This document shows, piece after piece, positions 45,704 to 54,774 of a stretch of 64,000 bases of DNA. The notes beneath the pieces were generated by a model that had not been told where the DNA came from, did no database searches, and was given only the letters and a program-made list of their open reading frames with translations. The stretch lies in contig NZ_JALKAQ010000001.1 of assembly GCF_023016065.1 (NCBI RefSeq), positions 124,001 through 188,000 on the forward strand. The letters are read 5' to 3'. How positions within the stretch are numbered: position 1 is the first letter of the stretch; each line of letters begins with the position of its first letter. The position numbers were made by a program, and so were the translations under genes. This DNA is from Marinobacter sp. S0848L (lineage in GTDB: Bacteria; Pseudomonadota; Gammaproteobacteria; Pseudomonadales; Oleiphilaceae).

Positions 45704-46406
45704 ATCCAGTCTCTCCGGTTGAAACTAAAAGTAATGAGCAGGCCTAATGTCGGGTCAGACCTGTTACAACGGCCACTCAATCCAGATGTGCAGACTAAGT
45801 GGCTTTCCTCCGTTTTTCGAGTTCCTCCCATCGACGCGGTCAGCTCCTCCGGATTAACGTGCCGCCGGACTGAGATAAGAACACCCGATTACTTGGAAAA
45901 GTCCAGCGTAGTCAATCGACCGACAGATACCGGCTCTTTAGCTGTCGGTAGTCTGAATTACTACACTTTATTCCAATCTCCCCGAGTGTCAGCTCTGTGA
46001 TTAGCCGAATCATCCCCCGTTATTCGCGATAAACTCTGGTGCGGCCAAGCCTTGACTGTTAACGAGTGCCGATGGGTGATACTCTCGCGCAACATATAGC
46101 TTTCTACAGGCGGGCTCTCGGACTTCCCGCTGGACTGCTGTCCGATTCTGGACAATCAAAACCAGACACTTTTTTTGAGCTTGAAGTTCGCATAGTAAAC
46201 TGTAAAGCCAGAAATTAAGCAGCTGGGGCAGTGGTCATTCTGTCCAGGTAGAGCCATCTCCAACCTGACAAATGCGTGCCCAAACTTGGGATAAAACGTG
46301 TAACTAGCGGTGTTAACAGAACTTTTTTGAACTTCCGTCCAGCCTGCAAGTTACTGACGAACAACGATTTAGACCCACCGACCTCACTCCAAACCGACCC
46401 CAATCG

Positions 46407-46447
46407 GCGCCCTCCGGAGGCAGAGGTCAGAGGTTCGAATCCTCTCA
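46407..46447 (+). tRNA. tRNA-Arg(CCG) 3'-half remnant, possible attachment-site scar
   Basis: GCGCCCTCCGGAGGCAGAGG followed by TCAGAGGTTCGAATCCTCT reproduces the anticodon arm with anticodon CCG, the variable loop and the T-arm of bacterial tRNA-Arg(CCG). No D-arm or 5' acceptor strand precedes it, and the expected 3' acceptor and CCA do not follow; instead GAATCCTCT-C-AGAGGATTC forms a palindrome. It is therefore a partial copy, of the kind left when elements integrate at tRNA genes. Confidence 0.6.
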
Positions 46448-46614
46448 GAGGATTCCTGGGTCTGGCCCCAGAAAACGTAGACGAGGGCAACAGACACCAT
46501 GGCAACCGTAACAATGGGGAACTTCATTAACGCTTTCCGTTTATGCGGCGACAACGCCGGGTGATAGACATGCAGGCAGCCTACCCCAAGCGGCTTCGTC
46601 ATGCATCACCCAAG

Positions 46615-46700
46615 GTTACGCACAGAATCTGTGGATAACTTTGTGCGTAGCGCAAGGATAGCCGGCCTGAGCCCAGTAGAACCGGGGGTTCAAGCAATAT
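46615..46700. repeat. Intergenic repeat, copy C
   Basis: GTTACGCACAG-AAT-CTGTGGATAAC (46615-46639) has the same 11-3-11 head as copies A and B. The tail is more diverged but keeps GAGCCC...GGGGGTTCAAGCA in the place of their CCCC/GGGG and TTGATGC elements. Confidence 0.5.
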
Positions 46701-46845
46701 GGCCGCAAAATGAACGGGGTATAATTTATCCACCGAAGAGTAGCTTCCCTCCAGACGCCAATGCCCTATACTGCGACATATCCCATGCTCTCGAATCCAT
46801 CCACCGAAGACTCCACCCAGAGTAGCCTAGCCTGGAGGTACGGTC

Positions 46846-47784
46846 TTGAAAAACAAACCTGAAGAACTGGCCACCGACAGCTCGGTCTACAAAACCCTGC
46901 TGGAGTCTACCAGGGCCATACCCTGGAAGATCGACTGGAAAACCATGAAGTTCGCCTATATCGGCCCCCAGATCGAGGCGCTACTGGGCTGGACACCGGA
47001 AAGCTGGCAGAGCGTGGAAGATTGGGCCACCCGCATGCACCCGGATGACCAGGGCTGGGTCGTGGATTTCTGTGTCGCTCAATCCAAGTCCGGCATCGAT
47101 CACGAAGCTGACTATCGGGCACTGCACAAAGATGGTCACTACGTCTGGATTCGGGATGTGGTGCATGTTTCCCGCGATGAGAATGGAGAGGTCGAAGCGT
47201 TGATCGGTTTCATGTTCGACATCAGCGAGCGCAAGAAAACCGAAGAAAAAGTCGTGGCCTTGCAAAAAAAGCTCGAGGAATATTCATTCCAGGACGGCCT
47301 CACCGGCGTAGCGAATCGCCGAATGTTTGATTCATTCATGGACGAGGCCTGGCATAGTGCCCTGAGAAATCATCAACCTCTCTCGGTGCTGCTTTTGGAT
47401 ATCGATAACTTCAAGCAATACAACGATCTTCATGGTCACTTGCAAGGGGATGAGTGCCTTAAACGTATAGCCAAAGTGCTCATGGGTGCTGCAACGCGTT
47501 CTAAGGACTTTGTTGCCCGTTTTGGTGGCGAGGAGTTTGTCATCGTTCTGCCGGAAACCAATCCTGCGGCAGCACTGAAAGTTGCCGAGCGGTGCCACCA
47601 ACATCTCCTGCGAGAACAGATTGCCCATGGGAACAATAGCGCAAGCCAGCTGGTCACGCTAAGCATCGGCGTCGGCACAATCACTCCAGCGAGAAATGAT
47701 TCACTCACTGACTTTCTGGAGCTTGTGGATCAGCGCCTGTACGAGGCGAAACACCAAGGCAGGAACCGCATCGTGGCAGCCTGA
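46846..47784 (+). CDS. PAS-GGDEF diguanylate cyclase, TTG start
   Basis: A 312-residue soluble cyclic-di-GMP synthase. A PAS_3 domain (about residues 25-135, FAYIGPQIEALLGWTPESW, then HEADYRALHKDGHYVWIRD) is joined by a coiled coil (ERKKTEEKVVALQKKLEEY) to a GGDEF domain. The active loop is ARFGGEEFV, and RSKD five residues earlier is an intact inhibitory site, so product feedback is expected. LLLDIDNFKQYND binds metal and substrate. It starts with TTG six bases after GGAGGT. The signal sensed by PAS is unknown; no haem or flavin residues are evident. Confidence 0.92.
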   Translation: MKNKPEELATDSSVYKTLLESTRAIPWKIDWKTMKFAYIGPQIEALLGWTPESWQSVEDWATRMHPDDQGWVVDFCVAQSKSGIDHEADYRALHKDGHYVWIRDVVHVSRDENGEVEALIGFMFDISERKKTEEKVVALQKKLEEYSFQDGLTGVANRRMFDSFMDEAWHSALRNHQPLSVLLLDIDNFKQYNDLHGHLQGDECLKRIAKVLMGAATRSKDFVARFGGEEFVIVLPETNPAAALKVAERCHQHLLREQIAHGNNSASQLVTLSIGVGTITPARNDSLTDFLELVDQRLYEAKHQGRNRIVAA

Positions 47785-48127
47785 ATCCACCACTCCACCG
47801 AAAAAGTCATGTAAGCCATGACGACACAACGTATTTTCCGACAGGGAATCGTTACAAAAAAATCCCGGTTTAACGTTTACAAATTCCAAGTCCAACACAA
47901 CACTTGCCACTGAAGTCGTCAACCAGCAGCTGTAATCTGGTTGTTTGTTTGTACGGAAAGCCATGCATCCACGGTCGCCTTGCTTCGATATCTGGCCGTA
48001 TGCTGAGGAACTGAACGACAAGGTTGTCTTGCCGCAGGGAAACGTCCAGCGGCACCGGTTGTATTGTCTGCATCGCCCGCCCGACAGGGGGCCCACCAGG
48101 ATGCACAATCAACCGAAAGGACACATC
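47785..48127. other. Leader region of the 1508-residue gene
   Basis: About 340 bases with no supported gene. AT-rich sequence around 47840-47950 may carry a promoter for the large gene, but no clear -35/-10 pair was chosen. The large frame is open back to a TTG at 47945, yet the first 61 codons have no ribosome site and unlikely content. Confidence 0.45.
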
Positions 48128-51100
48128 ATGCCCAATCAACTGTGGTTAAGGATTGAACCCGAAAAGGCCATCAACAGCGCAGACGCTGAATCGCTTCAGG
48201 TCCGTGTCAGCTACGAGATCTCGATCCAGACCGAAGACAAGCAGAATGATAGTCATCCTGCCAGCGACATTATCAGACTCGATCGCCATGCCAGTGCAGA
48301 AAGCAAACTCGAACCCGTCCTCCTGAGCAAGCCCATCCACGCGCGACTGGAAAGCCGACAGGGCCAGGAGCTGGCAGACCTGGGCGAGATTGATACCGGG
48401 CCCGGCAAGAAGGGGGAGCCCGTCACCCTCGTCATTCCTGCAGAGTCCCTGAAGCATGCCCTTGAGCGCAACAACCCGGAGCAGCAACCGGTGCTGGAAC
48501 GATCCGGCCGTTTTGTCACGCTTGGCCAGGTCGACCGCAGGTTCGATGACTATTCACTGAGTGTCGATCTGATCGATACCGAGGCAAAATATCAGGCGAT
48601 TTCCAGTCTGCTGGCACAAAACGCTGACAACGGCACCAACGCCCGTTCAGCCGAAGTAGCTCTGGATACCCACACGGCTGGCCATCTCGGGGCATTGTCA
48701 CTGACAGGCGCAGATCTCAAATTCGATGGCAGTTTTCATATAAAGCGTCCCTTCAACGTCGGCACCGAAGCCAATGGCTGGATCTGGGTGTTGAACGGGC
48801 CAAAGTTGATTGTCGGTTACCAGTCCGACGGCTCCGTTTATACCCCTTTGCGGGACCTCCGCATTATGCTGCCCTGGCAAGATCCGGTGAGCGATGGCCA
48901 GGAGCACGGTAAGGGTTCGTGCTGCAATAATGGTCATCCGCCCCTGAACATGGACGAAGACAGCCTGCTGAACGATCCGGACCTGTTCAGCGACGACCCC
49001 GGCTCATTTTGTCGGCCTTTCAGCAACCCGGCCCGCATTCTGGGCGAACGCCGTTTCCAGACCGTCTTCCGGGTGGAGCAGCCTGAGATCGAATCCACCT
49101 CTAACACCAAACCGGATTACCGGGGACTGATCGCCCCCAGGGATGCCAATGAGTTCCGAATGATGTCCACCGCCATGGTGGCCAGCGAACAACCGGACAG
49201 TGAGGCCGCCAGCGTTACCCGGACCAGGTTCGCCATTGACACTGCCAGTCTGCAGCGTTTCCTGCCCAAAAACCCCGGCGTATTCATGCCGCCCATTAAA
49301 GCCATTGATTTCCTGCCACTGCCCAAACTCCCCTGGCTGAACAAGCGGCAACCTGTGAGCGCCCGAAACCCCATCGACTGGGACGGCGACACCACCAAAT
49401 ATCAGGCTCTTTCCGTGGCGGGTGGCCACATCATGGAATGGCGAGTGCAGTGGCGATCCAACGGCTATTCCCTGGGCGATGTGGCGCATACCCTTACCCT
49501 GGCACCACGGCAAACCCGCCGGATTGTGAAACTGGATTGGCGACGCCGCGAAGCGAGCATCCGGCGCGAGACCAGCCAGTTTGCGGAAGAGGTTGCCCAA
49601 AGCACGTTCAGCGACCGGGATTACCACAACGCCGTTCGCTCCAACCTGAACGAATGGAGCAAGGGCGGCAGCAGTTCCAAAACCACCGGTGTGGCAGGTG
49701 GCATCGGATTTGCGCTCGGCCCGGTGGTGATTGGTGGTGGTGCTGCCCATGGCCGGGCCAGTTCCAGCAGCTGGCAACAGGGTGGCCGCAGCGTGTCGGC
49801 AGCAGAGGAACAAAGCCTGAGAGACGCCATCCGCCAGTTCGGTGACTCGTTGCGCCAATACGAATCCACAGTGGTGAACGAAGTCAGCCAGGACGAATCG
49901 ATTGAAGGCGTTTCCGAGGTGGTTCGCAACCCCAACTACTGCCACTCCCTGACCGTCATCTACCATGAGATTCTTCGACATATCCGCGTAGACACTGTGC
50001 TCGCCGGCGTGCGCGAATGCCTGTTTGTGCCCTTCGCGATTCGGCCCTTTACCTTTTCCCGTGTGATTCGCTGGCGCGATGTGTTCGAGCGTTACCTGCA
50101 AAAACGCGACCTGCGCTGGGCACTGAAATACACCGAGGACATCCAGAACCATTGGCAGGGATCCGATGTTCCAGCCGGCCCCCGCAAGGCCCAACCCCTG
50201 GAAAGCCTGACAGGAACCATTTACATCAAACTGGGCATTGAGCGCCCGCGAGACGAGGTGGTATCGGATCAGATCGACGACCAGCTAAGCGCAGAAGGTG
50301 CCGTCGGCGAGAAAATCACCACGCGGGTGTGGCAGGCCTACGCCAACATCCTTCCCATACCGGTAGGCCAGATTGTGGCCCGCATCCGTGGCTTCTCTGC
50401 CTCCCAGCGGGATGCCTATTTTCAGCGGGAAATCGCACCGGCGATGGCACGGCGATGGGTTGACCGACTGCGCCTGGACAGCCAGAACGGCGAACTCGAA
50501 GGCACCGATTTCACCCTGGTGGGCGAATACCGGTTCAACCGCACGGTGCGAGTTGATTTCAACGTGCCATCGGAGGCCCTGGCCGGGAACAAACGGGAGG
50601 ATATCGCCAAGCTGATTCTTTCCGCCACCGAGCACCTACCCAAAGGTTCCGTGGCAAATGTGACCAGTGCGAACATTCATTTTCACACCAGCCATTACGA
50701 GCGGCGTATCAGCTCACCACGGGGTACGGATGACCTGATCTCCCCTCCCGCCTGGGATGACAACGAAACCGATCGCCCGGCCCCGAGCGAGAGCGCCACG
50801 CTGTCTTTCCGGCCGTCTAACTGGGAAGAGCAAAATATGCGGCTGGAAGCCGAGAAAGCGAACCGCAAGTTACTGGAACACATTAACGACAACCTGCACT
50901 ACTACCATAAGGTGATCTGGTGGACCATGGACAGGGACGAGCTGTACATGCTCCTGGACGGCTTCGCCATATCCCCCAGCGACGGTCGCTCGATCGCCTC
51001 CGTGGTTGAACGTGAACCCATTGCCATCATGGGCAACACACTGGTGTTCAAGGTAGCCGCTGGCGCGTTCCTGGGCATCAACGGCCATGAAAGCTATGAA

Positions 51101-52654
51101 GATGCCTTCCGCTATTACAAGGGTGAAGGCGCGCCGGCCATGCCCATGCGAATCAGCCTGCCCACCGATGGCCTTTACGCGCAGGCCATCATGGACGAAT
51201 GCAACGCCTGTGAAGAGCATGAAGGCTCAACCGACTGGGTGCTGAAAGATGAAGACCCGGCCCTGGCCGACTTCCCCGGCAACTTCTTTGATTCTCGCCG
51301 TAGCCAACCGCAAGACATGACCCCCACCAACATGCCAGATTCCATCATTAACCTGCAGAATGCACCTGCCGCACCAGCCCCTCAGGGCTTTGGCGACATT
51401 CTGGGAGCCGTGGCAAACAGCAACGCCTTCCGCGACATGGCTGGCCTTGAGGGCACCCAGAAGAACGCTTTGGGTGCGCTGAATTCGGCGGCCAACCTGG
51501 CCGGTCAGTTCGGCGGCTTTGCATTACAGACCCGACTGGCGGAACTACAGGCAGAAAAGGATGCAGGCGCAAACTTTGACAAGAAACGCGCCGCCATAGA
51601 CCGCGCCGTTGAAAAGGGATCCATGTCAAAACAGGATGGCGAAGCGGCCTTGCGCAAACAGGCAGAGCAAATGGGGCAGAAAGCCGCCGATGGCGTCTCT
51701 GACCGCGCCAAATCCATCGTTGAGCAATTCGGTAAAGATCGGGATGTGTCTGTCACCGAGCAAGACGCTGGCGGCATTCGCACGGTGAGTGTGGGCAAGG
51801 GTTTGCAGCTCGCATCGTTCCGGCCAGATGCTGACGTTGAAGCCCTCGAACGGTCTCTGGCGAACCAAAAGATTATTGAGCGCTATAACCGCGGCACCGC
51901 CTGGAAACGGGACATCGTTGCCAACGCGGAAGCGGAGGAAACCGCCTGGACCAACGACGACGGAACCAAGAAGCAAGAAGGTACTGAATTGGCGAAGCTC
52001 CAGGATTACTTCGGAGCCATTGGCCAGTGGGCCGTGGATCAGTTCGCGGAGGACTCGCGAGACAATGAAGCCGCCTGGAGTGCCGCGTTTATTTCCTACG
52101 TCGTCAAGAACGCCGGGGTAACGCCCAGCCATGGGTTCAGTCCCAGCATCCGGCACATGACCTACATTGTTGAGGCACTGGTGAACCGAAAGAACCGGGA
52201 TCTGGACAGGCCGTTCTGGCTTTACAAAGCAGAAGACCTGTCACCTCAGGTCGGCGACATCCTCTGCAAGCCCTGGAACGAGACCCCTTGCGCCAATCTC
52301 ACATTGGCCGGGCTGGAGAGCCAGTTCATCGAAAAGAAAGCCAGCGGCGAATACGCCATCAAAGGAACGCCAACCGGGCATTCCCACACCGATGTAGTCG
52401 TCCGGCGTTTCTCTGATGACGGGACCGATTACATCGAAACCCTTGGTGGCAACACCCGTGATCTGTCTGGCGTAGCTCACACCGTTGGCCGCCGACGTTG
52501 GCGCCTCAATGCAAATGGCCGGGTAGACGCATGCGTCGATCGCAATAACGAGGTAATCGAAGACTGCCCTCCATTTGCGTTCATCCGGATTGTCCACCCG
52601 ACAACGCAGCAACTGCTCGACGCAGCCGCCGATGAGGGAGGAGTCAGTGTCTAA
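48128..52654 (+). CDS. 1508-residue protein, unknown, with C-terminal DUF2272-like domain
   Basis: No family is known to me for the whole protein. The start is the ATG at 48128 after AGGA. There is no signal peptide or clear membrane helix. Residues 1-380 look beta-rich (WIWVLNGPKLIVGYQSDGS). About 445-480 holds YSLGDVAHTLTLAPRQTRR and KLDWRRREASIRRE; 520-545 is a glycine-rich stretch (GVAGGIGFALGPVVIGGG); 600-640 has NYCHSLTVIYHEILRHIRVD and LAGVRECLFVPF, a block I recall from other very large bacterial proteins of unknown role. Residues 1100-1310 are helical and charged. About 1310-1508 resembles DUF2272 (AAWSAAFISYVV, VGDILC, HSHTDVVV, IETLGGNT), distantly related to NlpC/P60-CHAP-like folds with Ser in place of Cys. 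It could process peptidoglycan or be a toxin-like effector; both are inference. Confidence 0.75.
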   Translation: MPNQLWLRIEPEKAINSADAESLQVRVSYEISIQTEDKQNDSHPASDIIRLDRHASAESKLEPVLLSKPIHARLESRQGQELADLGEIDTGPGKKGEPVTLVIPAESLKHALERNNPEQQPVLERSGRFVTLGQVDRRFDDYSLSVDLIDTEAKYQAISSLLAQNADNGTNARSAEVALDTHTAGHLGALSLTGADLKFDGSFHIKRPFNVGTEANGWIWVLNGPKLIVGYQSDGSVYTPLRDLRIMLPWQDPVSDGQEHGKGSCCNNGHPPLNMDEDSLLNDPDLFSDDPGSFCRPFSNPARILGERRFQTVFRVEQPEIESTSNTKPDYRGLIAPRDANEFRMMSTAMVASEQPDSEAASVTRTRFAIDTASLQRFLPKNPGVFMPPIKAIDFLPLPKLPWLNKRQPVSARNPIDWDGDTTKYQALSVAGGHIMEWRVQWRSNGYSLGDVAHTLTLAPRQTRRIVKLDWRRREASIRRETSQFAEEVAQSTFSDRDYHNAVRSNLNEWSKGGSSSKTTGVAGGIGFALGPVVIGGGAAHGRASSSSWQQGGRSVSAAEEQSLRDAIRQFGDSLRQYESTVVNEVSQDESIEGVSEVVRNPNYCHSLTVIYHEILRHIRVDTVLAGVRECLFVPFAIRPFTFSRVIRWRDVFERYLQKRDLRWALKYTEDIQNHWQGSDVPAGPRKAQPLESLTGTIYIKLGIERPRDEVVSDQIDDQLSAEGAVGEKITTRVWQAYANILPIPVGQIVARIRGFSASQRDAYFQREIAPAMARRWVDRLRLDSQNGELEGTDFTLVGEYRFNRTVRVDFNVPSEALAGNKREDIAKLILSATEHLPKGSVANVTSANIHFHTSHYERRISSPRGTDDLISPPAWDDNETDRPAPSESATLSFRPSNWEEQNMRLEAEKANRKLLEHINDNLHYYHKVIWWTMDRDELYMLLDGFAISPSDGRSIASVVEREPIAIMGNTLVFKVAAGAFLGINGHESYEDAFRYYKGEGAPAMPMRISLPTDGLYAQAIMDECNACEEHEGSTDWVLKDEDPALADFPGNFFDSRRSQPQDMTPTNMPDSIINLQNAPAAPAPQGFGDILGAVANSNAFRDMAGLEGTQKNALGALNSAANLAGQFGGFALQTRLAELQAEKDAGANFDKKRAAIDRAVEKGSMSKQDGEAALRKQAEQMGQKAADGVSDRAKSIVEQFGKDRDVSVTEQDAGGIRTVSVGKGLQLASFRPDADVEALERSLANQKIIERYNRGTAWKRDIVANAEAEETAWTNDDGTKKQEGTELAKLQDYFGAIGQWAVDQFAEDSRDNEAAWSAAFISYVVKNAGVTPSHGFSPSIRHMTYIVEALVNRKNRDLDRPFWLYKAEDLSPQVGDILCKPWNETPCANLTLAGLESQFIEKKASGEYAIKGTPTGHSHTDVVVRRFSDDGTDYIETLGGNTRDLSGVAHTVGRRRWRLNANGRVDACVDRNNEVIEDCPPFAFIRIVHPTTQQLLDAAADEGGVSV

Positions 52655-53418
52655 TTCCGTGTAACACCGGGATACGCCTTCCTCGCCTCTGGCCGCCGGA
52701 GGCTTGCGAAGGCGTCAATCTCCCACGACCGCATGGCCATCAGCAAGCTGACTCCGAAACGCTGTTCTAATGGCAGGGCCAGGTCTTCCTCATGGCAATG
52801 ACGAAACTCAAGGGCCAGGCGTTTCAGTTTCTGTTGCACGGATTCGTTCGATTGGGGCGACAGCATACCGCTTACAAAAAGCCGCATCTCACCCGGCTGG
52901 TGGAATCGACATTTCAGGAAATCCTGCTGAACTTCCGTTTCAAAAAAACGCTGGATTGGCCCCCGGGGTTGCCAGGCGAAGTCGTGGCTGACCAGTAATT
53001 TGATTCGGTTACCGGGCAACAACTCCACCAGTCCCATGCGATCAAGCCGTGCCAGATAGCGGATTAACTCCGGCTCCTCTATCCGATAATTCTGGAGTAT
53101 CTCGCCAAACTGCCAACGGTTCATGGTGCACACCGCCACCAGCAACAGACGCAGGTCAGACACCAGCTCCCGTTCCTGTTCTTCGCTCAGTTGTTCAACC
53201 CTGGGCTCGGGGGCCAGCTTGCGAACCAGATCGGTGATCTCCATCCCCATCAGCCCACATACCTGGTCCAGGCGCTTCAAGGAGAACTGACGATCTGAAA
53301 ATAACCGTTTCACACTGGCTTCTGACAACGCCAGCGCCTGTGCCACATCCTGGTAGGTCAGCCCGTGTGCCCTGAGCTGACGTTTCAATTCACCGACAAT
53401 CGCGCTGGTTTGCGCCAT
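52651..53418 (-). CDS. HTH (XRE-type) transcriptional regulator
   Basis: A 255-residue regulator. Residues about 5-65 form a Cro/CI helix-turn-helix (LTYQDVAQALALSEASVKRLF, LKRLDQVCGLMG). The rest looks like a second winged-helix or helical domain (WQFGEILQNYRIEEPELIRYL). The frame opens 38 codons earlier, but the ATG at 53418 follows AAGGGGG and starts the HTH directly. It converges with the 1508-residue gene (four-base overlap of ends) and is divergent from yiaAB-pspA, so it may control that pair. Confidence 0.82.
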   Translation of the reverse strand: MAQTSAIVGELKRQLRAHGLTYQDVAQALALSEASVKRLFSDRQFSLKRLDQVCGLMGMEITDLVRKLAPEPRVEQLSEEQERELVSDLRLLLVAVCTMNRWQFGEILQNYRIEEPELIRYLARLDRMGLVELLPGNRIKLLVSHDFAWQPRGPIQRFFETEVQQDFLKCRFHQPGEMRLFVSGMLSPQSNESVQQKLKRLALEFRHCHEEDLALPLEQRFGVSLLMAMRSWEIDAFASLRRPEARKAYPGVTRN

Positions 53419-53572
53419 AACCGCCCCCTTTCTTACCAGCCATTCAGCCAAACGTATCAATATACGATACCCGATGTATAGGACAGCACTACCTTTATAG
53501 AAAACCTCGCCCACCCTCCCTGGTTCACGCACAGTGGAGCCGTTCCAACAACAACGTCATCAGGAGTCAATC

Positions 53573-53842
53573 ATGGACAGCGAACTCAAAAGCAATTCCG
53601 CCGGGTGGGTATTCTTTGTGAAGGTTTCCTTTGCTATCGCGCTTTTTGCGGCCGCCGCCGGCGTGGTGTTGGCACCGGTGGATCTGGTGCTCAAAGGCTA
53701 CATGGCCATCAGCGCCCTGTTTCTGGTTAGCACCACCATCACGCTTTCAAAAACCATCCGCGACGAACACGAGCACCAGCGCATCGTCAACCGCATATCC
53801 GAGGCACGCACCCATCAACTGCTGAAAGAATACGGGGAGTAA
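53573..53842 (+). CDS. YiaA/YiaB-family inner-membrane protein
   Basis: An 89-residue protein with two helices (FFVKVSFAIALFAAAAGVV and LKGYMAISALFLVSTTITL) ending in KTIRDEHEHQRI, the yiaAB two-helix domain. The ATG at 53573 gives the usual length; an upstream in-frame start is 13 codons earlier. It precedes the pspA-like gene by four bases, so the pair is an operon. The role of the family is unknown, but the link to PspA suggests membrane stress. Confidence 0.85.
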   Translation: MDSELKSNSAGWVFFVKVSFAIALFAAAAGVVLAPVDLVLKGYMAISALFLVSTTITLSKTIRDEHEHQRIVNRISEARTHQLLKEYGE

Positions 53843-53846
53843 CACC

Positions 53847-54551
53847 ATGAGCATCTGGCGCAAACTGGACACCCTGTTCCGGGCATCGGCCCAGGAGCCG
53901 GTAGCAAAACTGGTGGATGCCAACGGTATCCGGATATTCGAACAGGAGCTGCGCGATGCAGAACAGGCCATCGCCCGCTCCAAGCGGGAACTCGCCTGCC
54001 TGATGGCGGAAAAAACCCGGCTGGCCAGGGACAACGAACACCTGAGGGCCACCATCGACAAACGGGAGCATCAGGTAACCGAAGCGCTGGAGAAGAATGA
54101 GGAAGAGCTGGCGCTGGAATTGGCCAACCTGATCGCCGAAGATGAGCCACTTCTTGAGCGCCAGCAACAGCAGCACGACAAGCTGCAGCAGCAGGAAAAC
54201 CGGTTGCGCAAACAGCTGCGGGACTCTGGCCGGGCGCTCAAGCATTTCCACAGTGAACTCCGGCTGGCCAGGGCCAACCGCCACGCAGAGCAGATTAACC
54301 GCCAACTCCGCGGGCACGCCCGGGGGCTGAGCAGTCATATGGAAGACCTCAATCAATCCGTTTCCCGCATTCAGGCAAGACAGGCCGAAGCGGAGGATAT
54401 CGAGGCGGCGTTGACAGAGCTGGACCGGGAACAGGAGGACGAAACCCTGGACTCGAAACTGAAAGCCGCCGGCATCAGCAACGGAAAGAGCAGTGGCGAA
54501 CAGGTTCTTGCCAGGATTCGTTCGCGGTCATCCGCAGACCGCAGCAAATAG
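53847..54551 (+). CDS. PspA/IM30-family protein, complete paralogue
   Basis: A 234-residue coiled-coil protein. It starts MSIWRKLDTLFRASAQEPV, contains the same RQQQQHDKLQQQE and LRDSGRALKHFHSE blocks as the gene at 1-632, and ends with a basic, Ser-rich tail. GGAG precedes the ATG. PspA assembles on damaged inner membrane; no pspBC or pspF lies nearby, so regulation differs from E. coli. It is coupled to yiaAB. Confidence 0.88.
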   Translation: MSIWRKLDTLFRASAQEPVAKLVDANGIRIFEQELRDAEQAIARSKRELACLMAEKTRLARDNEHLRATIDKREHQVTEALEKNEEELALELANLIAEDEPLLERQQQQHDKLQQQENRLRKQLRDSGRALKHFHSELRLARANRHAEQINRQLRGHARGLSSHMEDLNQSVSRIQARQAEAEDIEAALTELDREQEDETLDSKLKAAGISNGKSSGEQVLARIRSRSSADRSK

Positions 54552-54572
54552 CGAACATCACGCAAGCTGGGA

Positions 54573-54613
54573 GCAGCTATAAGCAAGAGTCTATTACCTC
54601 TGCTTATAGCTGC
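54573..54613 (+). terminator. Strong hairpin after the yiaAB-pspA pair
   Basis: GCAGCTATAAGCA and TGCTTATAGCTGC pair perfectly over 13 bp around a 15-base loop, 21 bases past the pspA stop; a one-base bulge would allow a few more pairs. A C-run, not a T-run, follows, so the mode of termination is unclear. Confidence 0.55.
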
Positions 54614-54774
54614 CCCCCAAGAGAGACTCGAGGCCACTACTTTGCACGCCAGAAGACCCTTCGCAGAACGCACGGATTAAAACTGGGAAACCCCGAAGAA
54701 GGCTGCTATTTTCATAGATAATCGCCTGCTTCCCGGCCAATGGCTTATTCGTGGGCAACTCCCGGAGCCTGGAA

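Larger units (their letters stand above)
45704..46845. other. Gene-poor stretch with tRNA remnant and repeat copy C
   Basis: About 1.1 kb without a supported gene. It holds the tRNA-Arg(CCG) 3' half (46407-46447) and repeat copy C (46615-46700). Short frames across the tRNA remnant (GFEPLTSASGG and ERIRTSDLCLRR on the minus strand) are antisense artefacts of tRNA sequence. A 28-residue hydrophobic start (MKFPIVTVAMVSVALVYVFW) at 46527 on the minus strand runs into that artefact and is not counted as a gene. Confidence 0.55.

Noticed and set aside
45719..46000. 93-residue ORF downstream of the second lpxR
   Set aside because: Composition and content look random and no ribosome site was seen.
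46215..46602. Minus-strand ORFs with GFEPLTSASGG and ERIRTSDLCLRR
   Set aside because: These are antisense translations of tRNA-Arg anticodon and T-arm sequence, a well-known spurious protein pattern.
47945..48127. N-terminal extension of the 1508-residue protein
   Set aside because: Begins with TTG without ribosome site, while an ATG with AGGA lies at 48128.
49004..50194. Long minus-strand frame inside the 1508-residue gene
   Set aside because: Gly/His/Phe-rich shadow frame without motifs or ribosome site.
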